64,000 nt of DNA from Halichoerus grypus. Taxonomy: Eukaryota > Chordata > Mammalia > Carnivora > Phocidae. The position numbers and the translations under genes were made by a program. The stretch spans positions 142,614,308-142,678,307 of the forward strand of contig NC_135717.1 of assembly GCF_964656455.1 (NCBI RefSeq), given 5' to 3'. Positions 1 to 11,659 of this stretch are shown here, one piece after another. The notes under the pieces are model-generated. The model was given only the letters and a program-made list of their open reading frames with translations, did no database searches and was not told where the DNA came from. Numbering within the stretch: the first letter of the stretch is position 1; every line of letters begins with the position of its first letter.

Positions 1-95
1 GGAGCCTGCTTCTCCCTCTGCCTGCTGCTCTCCCTGCTTGTGCTCTCTCTCTCTCTCTGACAAATAAAAAAATTAATTAAAAAAATTTTTTTAAA
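1..95 (+). mobile_element. SINEC (tRNA-Lys-derived Carnivora SINE), 3' part, cut by window edge
   Basis: The window opens inside a SINEC: the CT-rich body and repeated CTCTCT tract are followed by CAAATAAA and an A/T-rich tail. The tRNA-like head lies off the left edge. The next base begins L1 ORF1 sequence, so the SINE either landed in that L1 or abuts its truncated 5' end; no second TSD copy can be seen to decide. Confidence 0.9.
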
Positions 96-195
96 AACTC
101 AGCAAGACAGAAGAAGATAGTTCCATATGGGAGGAACCCCCCCCCCCATAAGGCTAGCAGGGAATTTTTCAGCAGAAACTTTCAAAGCCAGAAGA

Positions 196-345
196 GAGTG
201 GCATGATATATTCAAAGTGCTGAATGGGAAAAATCTGCAACCAAGAATACTCTATCCTGCAAGGTGATCATTCCAAATAGGAGAGAGAAAGAGTTTCCCA
301 AACAAACAAAAACTAAAGGAGTTCATGACCACTAAAACAGCTCTT
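196..345 (+). pseudogene. L1 ORF1p C-terminal domain relic
   Basis: Reading from about 196, codons give ARREWHDIFKVLNGKN and then QPRILYPAR, the signature of the C-terminal nucleic-acid-binding domain of the L1 ORF1 protein. It is broken by the nested L1 at 346; the remainder of the domain resumes at 833. A C11 run at 137-147 disturbs the frame just upstream. The domain normally helps coat L1 RNA in the cytoplasmic particle; here it is a fossil. Confidence 0.8.
334..345 (+). repeat. Left TSD of nested L1
   Basis: AAAACAGCTCTT, matched by AAAACAACTCTT at 821-832 with one substitution. Removing 346-832 restores continuous ORF1 sequence of the host L1, which is what a target-primed insertion predicts. 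Confidence 0.88.
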
Positions 346-820
346 AATCAGATGAATGGATAAAGAAGATGTGGTTCATATATACAATGGAATATTACTC
401 AGTCATCAGAAAGGATGAATACCTACCATTTACATTGACATAGATGAATCTGGAGGGTATGACGTTAAGTGAAATAAGTCTACAAAAGAAAGACAATTAT
501 CATACAGTTTCACTCATATATGGAATACAAGAAATAGCACAGAGGATCTAGAGGAAGGGTGGGAAAACTGAATGGGAGGAAATCAGAGACAGACCCAAAC
601 CATGAGAAACTCTTGACTCTGGGAAACAAACTGAGGGTTGTGGAAAGGGAGGTGGGTGGGGGGATTGGGTAACTGGGTGATGAGCTTTAAGGAGGGCACA
701 TGATGTCTGAGCACTGAGTGTTATACACAACTAATGAATTATTGAACACTACACCAAAAACTAATGCTGTACTCTATGTTGGTTAATTGAATTTAAATTT
801 TAAAAAAAGAAGAAGAAAAA
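346..820 (+). mobile_element. Nested 5'-truncated L1 3' end inside an older L1
   Basis: A 475-bp L1 3' terminus in the same orientation as its host: the end of ORF2 (the GAATATTACTCAG region near 391), a G-rich 3' UTR around 640-670, and an A-rich tail with AAGAAG interruptions at 801-820. It is flanked by 12-bp TSDs with one mismatch. Its 3' UTR type differs from the host L1 and resembles that of the element at 12422-13766. Confidence 0.9.
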
Positions 821-3800
821 AAAACAACTCTTCAAGAAATATTAAAGGGCTCTTTGAGTGGAAAGAAGAGACCAAAAGTGGCAGTATAAAGGTAGGAAAA
901 ACAAAAGCAGTAAAAACGACTATCAGTGAAGGCAATTGCAAGATAAAAAGATGTAGAGTGTAACAACATATACCGAAAACATGGGGAGGAGAGATGTATA
1001 AAAAAATGTATACACCCAACATAGAGCATCCAAATACATAAAACAGTTAATAACAAAAATAGACAAAATAATTGATTATAATACAATAACAGTATGGGAC
1101 TTAAACACCCCATTTATTTCAATGGACAGATCATCTAAACTGAAAATCAATAAGGAAACAATGGCATTGAATGACACACTGGAACAGATGAATTTAACAG
1201 ACATATTCAGAAAATTCCATCCTAAAACAACAGAATACACATTCTTTTCAAGTGCAGATGGAACATTTTCCAGAATAGATCACATATGAGCCCACAAAAC
1301 AATCCTCAACAAATTCAAGAAGATCGAAGTCATCTCATGTATCTTTTCTGACCAAAACATTATAAGACTAAAAGTCATCCACAAGAAAAAATTTGGAAAG
1401 ACCACAAATACATGGGGGTCAAATAACCTACTAGACAGTGGATGGGTCAACCTACAAATAAGAGAAGAATTTAAAAAAATACATGGAAATAAATGAAAAA
1501 GAAAATACAATGGTCCACAACCTTTGGGATGCAGCAAAAATGATTCTAAGAGGTAAATTTACAGCAATACAGATCTATCTCAAGAAGGAAGAAAACTCTC
1601 AAATAAACAACCTAATCTTACACCTAAAGAAGCTAGAAGAATAACAAACAAAACCGAAAACCAGCAGAAGGAAGGAAATAATAAAGGTTAGAGCAGAAAT
1701 ACATGATATAGAAACAAACAAACAAACAAAAAACAATAGAACAGATCAATGAAACTAGGAGCTGGCTCTCTGAAAGAAATCAATAAAATTGATAAACTTC
1801 TAGGCAGACTTATCAAAAAAGGGAGAAAGGACTAAAAAAAAAACTATAAAATCACAAATGAGAGAGGTGAAGTTACAACCAATATCACAGAAATATAATT
1901 ATAAGAGAATATTATGAAAAACTGCATGCGAAAAAATTGGCCAATCTAGGAGAAATGGATAAATTCCTAGAAACATATAAACTACCAAAATTGAAATGGG
2001 AAGAACAGAAAATTTGAACAGACCAATGACCAGAAAAGAAATTGATTGAGCATTCAAAAAACTCCCGAAAAACAAAAGTTCAGGACCAGATGGCTTCACG
2101 AGTGAATTCTATCAAACATTTAAAGAAGAGTTAATAGCTATTCTTCTCAAACTATTCCAAAAAAATAGAAAAGGAAGGAAAACTTCCAAATTCATTCTAT
2201 AAGGCCAGCATTACCCTGAAACCAAAATCAGATAAAGACACCACTAAAAAAGAGAAATACATATCAAAATCTCTGATGAATAGAGATGCAAAAAATCCTC
2301 AACAAAATACTAGCAAACCAAATCCAACAAACATAGAAAAAAATCATTTACCACAATCAAGTGGAATTTATTCCTGGGTTGCAAGGGTGGTTCAATATTC
2401 ACAAATCAATCAATGTGATATATCACACCAAAAAGAGAAAGGATAAAAATCATATGATCACTCCAATAGGCTTAGAAAAAGCATTTCACAAAGTACAATG
2501 TCCATTCATGATAAAAACTCAACAAAGTAGGTTTAGAGGGAACATACTTCAACATAGTAAATGCCATATATGGAAAAATCCAAAGCAAACATCATACTCA
2601 GTGGTGAAAAACAGCTTTTCCCCTAAGGTCAGGAACAAGACAAAGATGTCCACTCTCACCTCTCTTATTCAACAGAGCAGTTCCTACCCACAGAAGTCAG
2701 ACAACTAAAAGAAATAAAAGGCATCCAAATTGGTAAGGAAGAAGTAAAACTTTCACTTTTTGCAGATGACATGATACTTACTATATATGGAAGACCCAAA
2801 AGACTCCACCAAAAAAAAAATGGCTAGAAAAGAAACAAATTCAGTAAATTCTCGGAATACAAAATCAATGTATAGAAATCTGTTACATTTCTATGCACCA
2901 ATAATGAAGCAGCAGGAAGAGAAATTAAGAAAACAATCCTTTTTACAATTGAACCAAAAACAATAAAATACCTAGGAATAAACCTAACCAAAGAAATGAA
3001 AGACCTATACTCTGAAAACTATAAAACACTGAAGAAAAGAATTGAAGACAACACAAGGAATTGGAAAGACATTCCATGCTCAATCATTAAAAGTACAAAT
3101 ATTGTTAAAATGTTTATACTACCCATAGCAATCTACAGATTTAATGCAATCTCTATCAAACTACCAATGGCATTTTACACAGAACTAGAAAAACAATCCT
3201 AAAATTTGTATGGAACTACAAAAGACCCAAAATAGCCAAAGCAATCTTGAAAAAGGAAAGCAAAGCTGGAGGTATCACAATTCCAGACTTCAAGTTATAT
3301 TACAATGCTGGTAGTAATCAAAACAGTATGGCACTAACACAAAAAATAGACACACAGATCAATGGTACAGAAGAGAAAATCCAGAAATACACCCACAATT
3401 ATATGTTCAATTAATCTTCCACAAAGCAGGAAAGAATATCCAATGGGGAAAAGAAAGTCTCTTCAACAAATTGTGTTGAGAAAACAGGACACCTACATGC
3501 AAAAGAATGAAACTGGACCACTTTCTTACACCATACACAAAAATAAATTCAAAATGGATTAAAGACCTAAATGGGAGACCTGAAACCATCAAAATCCTAG
3601 AAGAGATCACAGGTATTACCTTCTTTGACATCAGCCGTAGCTACTTCTTTCTAGATATGTCTCCTGAGGCAAGAGAAAGAAAAACAAAAGTAAACTATTG
3701 GGACTTCATTCAAATAAAAAGCTTCTGCATAGTAAAGGAAATAATCCACAAAACTGAAAAGCAACCTACAGAATGGGAGAAGGTATTTGCAAATGACATA

Positions 3801-4332
3801 TCCAATAAAGGGTTAGTATCCAAAATATATAAAGAACTTATCAAACTCAACACCCAAAAAACAAATAATCCAATTAAAAAATGGGCAAAGACATGAACAG
3901 ACATTTCTCTAAAGAAAACATACAAATGGCCAACAGACATATGAAAAGATGCTCACCATCAGTTATCATCAGGGAAATGCTAATCAAAACTACAATGCAA
4001 TATCACCTCACACCTGTCAGAATGGCTAAAATCATCAGCACAAGAAATGACAAGTGTTGGCGAGGATGTGGAGAAAAAGGAAACCTCTTGCACTGTTGGT
4101 GGGAATGCAAACTAGAGTAGCCACTCTGAAAATAGTATGGAGGTTCCTCAAAAAGTTAAAAATAGAACTACCTTATGATCCAGCAATTGCACTACTAGAT
4201 ATTTACCCCTAAAATACAAAAACACTAAGTCAAAGGGATACATACACCCCTATGTTTATAGCAGCATTATTTATTAAAGTCAAGATATGGAAGCAGCCCA
4301 AGTATCCATTCATTGATGAATGGATAAAGAAG

Positions 4333-4337
<5 letters not shown>

Positions 4338-4376
<39 letters not shown>
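4338..4376. repeat. (CA)n microsatellite in L1
   Basis: About 19 uninterrupted AC units in the L1 3' region, where other copies in this window have a short TATATA tract. It expanded within the element. Confidence 0.97.
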
Positions 4377-4378
<2 letters not shown>

Positions 4379-4793
4379 GGAATATTACTCAGCCATCAAA
4401 AGAATGAAATCTTTCCATTTACAATGACATAGATGGAACTAGACAGTATAATACTAAGTGAAATAAGTCTGAGAAAACAAATACCATATGATTTCACTTA
4501 CACATGGAATTTAAGAAACAAAGCAAATGAGCAAAGGGAAAAAAAAGAGAGAGAGAGACAAACCAAGAAATTTACTCTTAACTTTAGAGAACAAACTGAT
4601 GGTTACCAAAGGGGAGATGGGTGAGCGGATGGGTTAAATAGGTGATGAGGATTAAGGAGTGCACTTGTCGTGATGCAACACGTGCAACAATTCTATACAT
4701 TACTAAGTAGAGAATTGTTGAATCACTATATCATACACCTGAAACTAATATAACACTGTATGTTAACTAACTGGAATTCAAATAAAAACTTGG

Positions 4794-5164
4794 GAAAAAA
4801 ATCCAGTATTCTTAAAATTCTTATAAAAATCAACCATGTTAAAACATTACAAATGCTTCAGAGTACATACATATTCTTCTGAATGGAAGACTGAATATAT
4901 GATAGACTGAGCATTTTTTTTCCCATAGTGTATCAGTCTCTTGATTAAATTATCTTAATGGAGGAGGGTTAAAGTTGGATAGAAGTAAAATATAAAAATT
5001 TCCCCACTGAACAGTAGGGGCAGCCTTTGTAAGAAAACCAGATATGTTACAGAAAAAAAGATCTACATTTTTAATCTACATTCCAACTTTAATGTGAACA
5101 ATTTTTCACATTAAATATGTAAATATTTGAATAAACTGCCTGCCCTTCATTTTATCTCTATTGA
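4794..5164. other. Unassigned AT-rich DNA
   Basis: No open reading frame, recognisable repeat or RNA gene seen here. Confidence 0.6.
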
Positions 5165-5430
5165 AATAGTCCTCTTTCTTTAAGATCTGGCATAATTGCA
5201 CCTCTACTTTGAAGTCTTCCCTGATCACCAGAGAGATTTGAACTCACCCAATCATGAATTCCAATGGTAATTGCTTTGTACTTATCTTTTTTCCTGATAC
5301 TAATTACTTGCCACCCTATATTTTAGTTATTGGTTTGTATGCATTACCTCTAGGGTGATGATTATATGATTTATTGACCTAACATGACCACCTTGAGAAT
5401 AAAAGGGGCATCTAACAATTAAGCAGGGAC
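5165..5430 (+). mobile_element. L2 LINE 3' fragment (ancient)
   Basis: The order of words fits an L2 3' end: a segment like 'AAGTCTTCCCTGATCACC' near 5211, a T-rich middle, then a CCTTGAGAATAAAAGGGGCA block near 5391 that corresponds to the L2 'cttgagggcaggga' stretch. It is strongly diverged; L2 is a mammal-wide relic. MIR or another CR1-clade element is the alternative. Confidence 0.5.
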
Positions 5431-5840
5431 ACAGGTATAAACTCAGACTGCCCTGAGTAAACTGTGAAGGATGGTTATTTTTATCTCCTGTATTTGAATA
5501 AAAGCTTTTGAAGCACATGGATTAGAGCTTTGTTTTTGTTCCTTTAGGGTATTTAGTAATGTTCATTAAAATCAAAATAGAGGAGCTTAATAGAATTTGT
5601 TAGATGATTGCTTTACTTGTTAATTTTGGAAACTTCCTTTCGTTCAGTTCTAAATAGTTCATCTTTTTGGTTTATAGACAATCAAATCATTACATGGACA
5701 CAGTTCATATAAACAAGAATTTCATAGACTCTAAAATAAAAATTGTTCAGTAGCTGGTTCAATAAATACACACATACACACTTGCAAATATGAGGTAAGT
5801 AGACATATTGCTATGAAGAAAAGTCAGTCTGTATCATGGA

Positions 5841-5853
5841 ACATAATATTTCC
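5841..5853. repeat. Left TSD of antisense L1 fragment
   Basis: ACATAATATTTCC resembles ACATAACATTTACC at 6073-6086, with one substitution and one extra base. This is an old, decayed duplication. Confidence 0.65.
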
Positions 5854-6072
5854 TTTTTTTAAATTTAAATTTAAATTTTTAAATTTAAATTCAATTAATT
5901 AATATATAGTGTATTATTAGTTTCAGAGGTAGAGTTTAGTGGTTCATCAGTTGCATATAACACCCAGTGCTCATTACATCAAGTGCCCTCCTTAATGTCC
6001 ATCACCCAAATACCCACCCAATGCCCCCACCCAGCTCCCCTCCAGCAACCCTGTTTGTTTCCTATAGTCAAG
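5854..6072 (-). mobile_element. L1 3' end, antisense, 5'-truncated (about 219 bp)
   Basis: The poly-T/AAATTT-rich start at 5854-5905 is the reversed tail. It is followed by the reversed 3' UTR ('AACACCCAGTGCTCATTAC' at about 5960), the 'CATCACCCAAATACCCACCC' region and a truncation near 6072. The 5856-5893 stretch of TTTAAATTTAAATT is itself palindromic. Confidence 0.88.
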
Positions 6073-6086
6073 ACATAACATTTACC

Positions 6087-7186
6087 TTTTAATTTAATGG
6101 GCCACAGGCCAAATTTGGAAGATTTGAATCTCAAAAAAGGATTAAACTAACAAAATTAATTAGACTAAAGGAGATTGAGGAAAATCAGTGTTTTATCACA
6201 TTCCAGAAATTCGTGATTATTAATTTTAATATCTGGATCATTCATCATTCTAATTGATATAGTTACCTAGAATATATTTCATATTTTTGTCATTAAAAAC
6301 AATGGCAACATTTTTCTATATTTTATATCTATAAAAGATTATATAAAAGAAATTCAAAGATTGTCAACAATCTCACATTTAATATATTTTCCCATTGTTT
6401 TGAATTCAGCTCAGATTTTGAATAAGATTGTGACACAAACTCTTGGATGTTTGTGTGATATGTCTGGTAGTTTTTTTTTTTTAAACTAGGTTTTCATTCA
6501 TTCAATAAATATTGATAATTTATTTTAATTCTTTAAAAGTAGGTCATTCAATGTGCTATAATCTGGGGACAAAACACTGAAGATGATATATTTGATCAGA
6601 AAGGAACATCATCTCAATTATATTTTAAAAGTATTTGAATTGGAATCTAGTCCTATATTTGGGGATGTAAAATGTATAAGCAGAAGTATTAGTCTAAAAA
6701 ATAACATACTAAACTAAATACGTTAAGACACTTTAGGTGTATACATGATTTTTACCTGCGTATCATCAGAAAACAAGTCAAATATAGATGAGAATTTACT
6801 TAAGTTTCTTTCCCATCAGTAGAATAGTATGTAAATTACCACACAGGCTTTTGATTTTGAAAACAAACTTGGTTTTTGGTAGAATGATGTTACACTCTAT
6901 TACAGCTGACCTTATCAGGTCAGATTGTATTCATATTTTTTCTAAGCTAGTAATTAATTTCAAAGCTTTCAAGATTCAGATTACTTTTTTGGCCAAAGTT
7001 ATTCCTTTGGTTAGTTCTGAATATCATGCTATAGGGAATATGACTAACATGGATACATAATCTTAAAATTAGGCTCATATAAACAAAAATATATCATAGT
7101 TAATGTAGAAGTCAAGGTCCCAGGAGGACACAGATAATATATTAAATTTAGACAAAAAGAGGAGGGTTAATTAAAGAGATTATTTT
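6087..7186. other. Unassigned AT-rich DNA
   Basis: About 1.1 kb with no recognised repeat. A 90-codon open frame at 6788-7060 (+) has no domain, signal peptide or splice context that I can support. Confidence 0.55.
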
Positions 7187-7203
7187 AAAAGTTAGTAGTG
7201 TGA
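7187..7203. repeat. Left TSD of SINE
   Basis: AAAAGTTAGTAGTGTGA is repeated exactly at 7397-7413. Confidence 0.93.
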
Positions 7204-7400
7204 TGGTGTGGCTGGGTGGCTCAGTTGTTAAGCGTCTGCCTTCAACTCAGATCATGATCCCGGGGTCCCGAGACCAAGCCCCGCATTGGGCTCCCTACTC
7301 AGCGGGAGGCCTGCTTATCCCTCTCCCACTCCCCTTGCTTGTGTTCCCTTTTTCATTGTCTCTCTCTGTCAAATAAATAAATAAAATCTTTAAAAAAAAA
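7204..7400 (+). mobile_element. SINEC, full length
   Basis: tRNA-like head with TGGGTGGCTCAGTTGTTAAG (A-box region), a B-box-like segment near 7260-7285, the CT-rich body and an AATAAATAAATAAAATCTTTAAA tail. The exact 17-bp TSD shows a precise L1-mediated insertion. The head is degenerate (GTGTGGCTGGG instead of GGGCGCCTGGG), so it is not one of the youngest copies. Confidence 0.95.
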
Positions 7401-7429
7401 GTTAGTAGTGTGACAACTTTTGTTTAAGG

Positions 7430-7720
7430 AATTCCATAGGGAAAGGATTGGTGCTCCAAATACCCAATGTATCTGTCTTCCTTCCCTCTGATCATCGGCT
7501 GGGATTCTTCATTGGTCAAATTCAAATGGAAGAGGATAAGAGAACCTGCTGCAATAGTCACTACAGGTACACTTTCCAGGAAGGAGAGCATGGTGGAGAG
7601 TGAATCTAAAAGGACAAATAGAAGATATATGTCAAACTTAATCCTTTTGTTTCTCAGCACACACTGTTGTCTTTGGCCTGGGTGACAGGTGTATTCCAAA
7701 TACAGGAGACTCATAAAGTT
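7430..7720 (-). mobile_element. LTR-like segment, possibly the 3' LTR of the ERVL relic (MLT2 type)
   Basis: The block around 7480-7625 resembles the block around 9025-9165 in the same orientation (shared order: ATTGGTC/ATTGCTG, TGGAAG, AGGGAAC-like, ATAGTC, ACAGGT/CCAGGT, GAGAGC). Both read best as MLT2-like LTR sequence on the minus strand. The position at the 3' end of the relic suits a 3' LTR. Confidence 0.4.
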
Positions 7721-8537
7721 GCACACAAAATCATTTAATCATACTTCTATCTGAAACCTAAAATATTAACCACAACCATTGTTCATATAAAAAAGTGTGA
7801 GAAAAATGAGGGAGGAAAAAATGTTAAAAGTATAAAATATGGCTGTTAAATTTCCACTTCTTTGGTCAAAAGACGTAGGTTGGTGATCATAACTGCCTGA
7901 ATCCATAATACATTTCATATTCTCCTTACCCTCTGCCAAAGCTTTTATGAACAAGGTTCTTTAGTGTGGTCATCTAAACTATCTTTCCTATAGAACCTGA
8001 CACCTTGCTTTGCCACAGCGTTCCACCGGTCATGGCTATTAATAAGTACAAAGAAGTAACAAGAGGCACCACAGTGAACCTCCTGGATTTGGATAATAGA
8101 CCTCTTTTTGTCCATTGTTCTAATACCTACTTAATAAGGGAATCAATAACCTCGATAAGTTCTCTTCTTGTTGATGAAGAGGCATGAGAAGACCAAAGTG
8201 GCCAGGAGTAGATTTAGCCTCTAATTCATTGGAATCATGACTATTACTTATTTTGAATAAACAATCCTGCCTTGGGCACTAGAATTCTCAAAGCCACCAA
8301 GTTAAAGGTTGCAGTGACAAGAAGAAAAATTTGTCAAAGGGTTGCTAACTGTAATAATGAGAGGGACCACCTTCACTGTTATCTCTTGGATACCAGATCT
8401 ATGCATTCTAAGCATATACAAGCTGCTGGTTGGAAGTACATATCACATCCTGTAAGCCGACCATGTCCTATCTTAGCCCTTGATGATATGTCCAAGTAAT
8501 CCTTAAATTCCATTAGACTACTTCTGTTACCAGTTAC

Positions 8538-8725
8538 TCTTATATTCTCAACAGGGGTGCTATCACCCCTAAGTGGTGGAAAATGGGTTTTGAGTGTGAA
8601 AAAATCTGGGATATTGTAATAGTAGTTAATGTAAGGGGTGGAAGGTAATTAGGAAAATAATGTCTAAAAATATTCCTTAGGGGATTGATAATGAAAAAAT
8701 GTTGAAAAACAATGATTTACTGTAT
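8538..8725. mobile_element. Possible hAT (Charlie-like) MITE
   Basis: The left end reads TTCTCAACAGGGG and the right end GTTGAAAAACAATG, which are imperfect inverted copies of the CAGTGGTTCTCAAC-type terminus of non-autonomous hAT elements. The size, about 190 bp, is typical. No 8-bp target duplication could be identified. Confidence 0.35.
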
Positions 8726-8860
8726 CATTTAGAATCCTAGAATTCATTTCAAAGACTATTTACAAAGGTATGGGGAGGGTGTTGAAAAACCACAAAAGAG
8801 AGAGCGATATCCTGGGGCCAGTATCAGTGAGGGCAGGTATTACCACCTGTATGCCAGAAA

Positions 8861-8880
8861 AGAAAAAAAAAAAAAAAAAA
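8861..8880. repeat. Poly(A) tract
   Basis: An A-run of about 20 with no SINE or L1 body upstream; it may be the tail of an unrecognised retroposed fragment. Confidence 0.8.
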
Positions 8881-8989
8881 GAAGTGCAGTTAAGAGAACT
8901 TGGAAGCAAATAATCATATTCAAATGACCAATTTGAGAAGAACTGGGACCTTTGATCGACGAAAACAACCAGTTCAAAATACTTTAGGA

Positions 8990-9200
8990 AAGACTTCAGG
9001 GTAAAAGATTCCCCAACATTATTTTCCTACCTTTTTCTGATCTCCTGCCAGTTCCCAAATTGCTGATCCTAACTGGAAGCTTTAGGGAAAGGGAACTCAC
9101 TGATATAGTCTATCCAGGTCAGCCTCCTAAGTCAGAGAGCGGAGTAGAAAAAGGTGGTGGGGTAAACAGATGCTAGTTTTAACACAATAACATTTAAGAG
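8990..9200 (-). mobile_element. Second LTR-like segment related to 7430-7720
   Basis: It shares the same word order as the block at 7480-7625 (see that entry). It sits between the 3' pol and integrase blocks of the ERVL relic, so it would be a separate LTR insertion or a rearranged piece rather than the flanking LTR. Confidence 0.35.
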
Positions 9201-9961
9201 TAACCAAAAAAAGGAAGATTATATTCTAAAATTTGCCTGATGCTTTGTTGTAAGGGAAAACATGGAATAACCATTATCTTTGAGATATATGTCTAACTAA
9301 AATCTTTTTGCATAAATCTCAATCTAAATTAAGATGGGAAGCAAATGAAAATATACTGAGACAATGGTATGATAATGCATAAAACTCATAATTTCTAACA
9401 CAGGTGTTATAGAGTTATTATTACCTTGAATTCAAGGTGACCATTATCATTTTTATATAGGAAATTCTATACAGAAGTCTGTACAGAAAGTCTATAAAGA
9501 AGATTCTAATTTTATCTAAAAATAAGCAAAGCTATTGTGTTTTTTAGCCTAGATGTAGAATATCAAATATTAATCAACACTAAGAAAAGAAATTCATTTC
9601 CAAAATACCATCTCTATACAGTCTGACACTTGGCCGTCATACACGCCTCAGTTTGCTCCACATGTCTGTCCACAGTTACAGCAGGTGGACCAGGCAATAC
9701 CAGGAGGCACTGAAAGTGGATCGCCAGGGTTTCACATGCATTACTTTCTGTCCTTACCATGTAATACTGATCTCCAGCCTTCAGCTGATCAGGGTCATCA
9801 CCTGATTGTTCTCCAGGAGTGGCCTCACACTAGGGGGCTCAGTGTTGACTTCTATTACTGAAAGTTGTACATTCAGAGACAGGAGAGGCTAGATACACAT
9901 TGGTAAGAGACTTCGTGAAATTGAGCCCATAAATAGCCTCCATCTCTGCCACTTCGGCTAC

Positions 9962-9963
<2 letters not shown>

Positions 9964-10006
<43 letters not shown>
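9964..10006. repeat. (TG)n microsatellite
   Basis: About 21 uninterrupted TG units inside the ERVL relic, likely length-polymorphic. Confidence 0.98.
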
Positions 10007-10008
<2 letters not shown>

Positions 10009-11645
10009 TATCTTAATTCTGGGACAGTCACTGAAGAAAGCTGGCTAAGTCATTTTGTCTACTTCATTGTGCAGTGCTTCTTCCATGATGGTATAAATGC
10101 AAAAATACTCACTTTGTGCCCTGTGCCATATATCCATTCACATAACTCTACCAAGGACCTTGTCTCAGATCTCTCAGTCTCTTTCCATACAGGCCCCTGA
10201 CCGGTTGCCCTGGCCAATGGTCACTAATATGGATCTCTATACATTCTTAATTCAGGTAATTTTTTGTTCACTGTGTCACATTGGCATTATGTCCACTATA
10301 TAATGGTTTAGTAGGTGTTTGATGGGATTTCTCTTTAGTCCGAATTTCTTTGACTTTAGTATGAGAAAGCATGGGAGAAATGACACTGTCCTGAGATAAA
10401 ACTGTAAATTAATATTGTCCATCTCATGTGAATGCAAACTGTTTCTGACTTCTTTTAGAATTGAAATAGAAAAAAATCCATTTGTGAAATAAATGACCAT
10501 ATATCATTTGCTTGAGGTACTATTAATCTATTCTAACGTGACATCATGCCTGACATAGCAGGTGATATTGAGGCTATTACTTGGTAGAGCTGCAATAGGT
10601 CTATAGGAATTAATTCTCTAGTGTCTGCAGGGGTTACAATGATGAAGTAAATGGATATATGTTAGGGACCCACTACCTCTGTATCTTTTGGGTCTTTTAG
10701 TGGTTGCGCTAATCTTCATCATATATCTTAGGAAAAGATACTATTTTCTTGGATGCATGTTGGGGTGGAGGAGTCATTTCATTTGGTTTTCCCCATTACA
10801 TTAACTTTTACTCCATAGACCAGGGACTCAATGTGGAGTCACTCCTACTGCCAGGTATACCAATTCCATTTATGTATTCAGGATTCAAGAAAATGACCAC
10901 CAAATGAGTGTGCAGACCCAGTGGATTCAAAAGTCAGCCAGGCTTTCACCAAAACTTCATTTTTTTTTTTTTTTACCGAACCCCTATAGGTTTCCATATG
11001 AACAGGGGAGAGAGGAGAGCATGACAATGCTTTGTGTCTCCAGGTATTGATAACAACTCATATTCTGTTCTCAACTGTCCTTGAAATGTTTGTGTAAAAA
11101 GAAAGAGAGAAGGGGCTGGGAAGGGTGGAAAAGTTGTCAGACCATGAAGTTAAGTTAAGGAGGTGAATGTCGGATGGAGTCTAAGGTAGGTTCAGCAAAG
11201 CCATTTGTGAGCCTTGAACCAAAGTTGGCCAAAAGAGTCCTGTGTCTCCTAGGAGGGATTTGCCTTAGTATTCCTATCACATTTAGTCACTGGAAGGGGT
11301 TAAGAGGGCAGGCTGTGGAAGGTGTGTCCTCAGTGCAAATATGGAAATGGATTTCAAGGAGCACCATCTTGTGCCTAAAGCCTACAGAGATTAACCTTCC
11401 TATCGTAGATCTGCTGGGTACATTCTCATGCCTATCACATTACCATAATGTGGAGAGGATAGAACAATTAGTGGGATGAAAATGGGATTACAAATAGAAC
11501 TAAACTGGGGCAGCCCCAGAAATATGTCTTATTTCTTCAAATTCCTTTGTTTTAAACTCATGTGTTAAGACAGGACTTAGAGGTGGCACTTATTTGAGAG
11601 ACCAAGGAAGAACAGGATAGGGAACTGGGTGAAGCAGCATAAAGT

Positions 11646-11659
11646 GAGGAGTTTAGTCC
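11646..11659. repeat. Left TSD of SINE
   Basis: GAGGAGTTTAGTCC is matched by GAGGAGTTTAGTTC at 11867-11880 (one mismatch). Confidence 0.92.

Larger units (their letters stand above)
96..4793 (+). mobile_element. L1 retrotransposon, 5'-truncated, decayed (end of ORF1, ORF2, 3' UTR)
   Basis: A plus-strand LINE-1. It enters in the C-terminal domain of ORF1p, where the conserved ARREWHDIF motif reads in frame from about 196, then resumes after the nested L1 (346-820). ORF2 follows: endonuclease remnants with an SRIDHI motif near 1270-1290, the reverse transcriptase with the catalytic LFADD motif at about 2754-2768, and the C-terminal cysteine motif (CWRGCGEK) near 4053-4078. The 3' UTR ends about 4790 in a short A-rich tail. 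Frameshifts and stops throughout leave no ORF over 130 codons, so it is dead. A (CA)n tract sits at 4338-4376. No TSD was found for this element. Confidence 0.92.
7414..11480 (-). mobile_element. Ancient ERVL-type endogenous retrovirus relic (internal region, minus strand)
   Basis: Read on the minus strand, several blocks match the order expected of ERVL pol from 5' to 3': a reverse-transcriptase block (about 10,700 to 10,400), an RNase H-like stretch to about 10,000, an integrase-zone block (about 9,960 to 9,600) and a 3' pol block in the dUTPase region (about 8,300 to 7,900). Nothing longer than about 100 codons stays open, so no protein can be made. ERVL is an old mammalian family lacking a conventional env gene. 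Recognition rests on remembered family sequence, so block edges are approximate. A possible MITE, an LTR-like block and a (TG)n tract interrupt it. Confidence 0.65.

Noticed and set aside
7424..7726. 100-codon minus-strand ORF
   Set aside because: It lies in LTR-like DNA of the ERVL relic; no protein family resemblance.
9967..10200. Plus-strand ORF starting with an alternating Val-Cys run
   Set aside because: It is the (TG)n microsatellite read as codons, followed by ERVL relic DNA.
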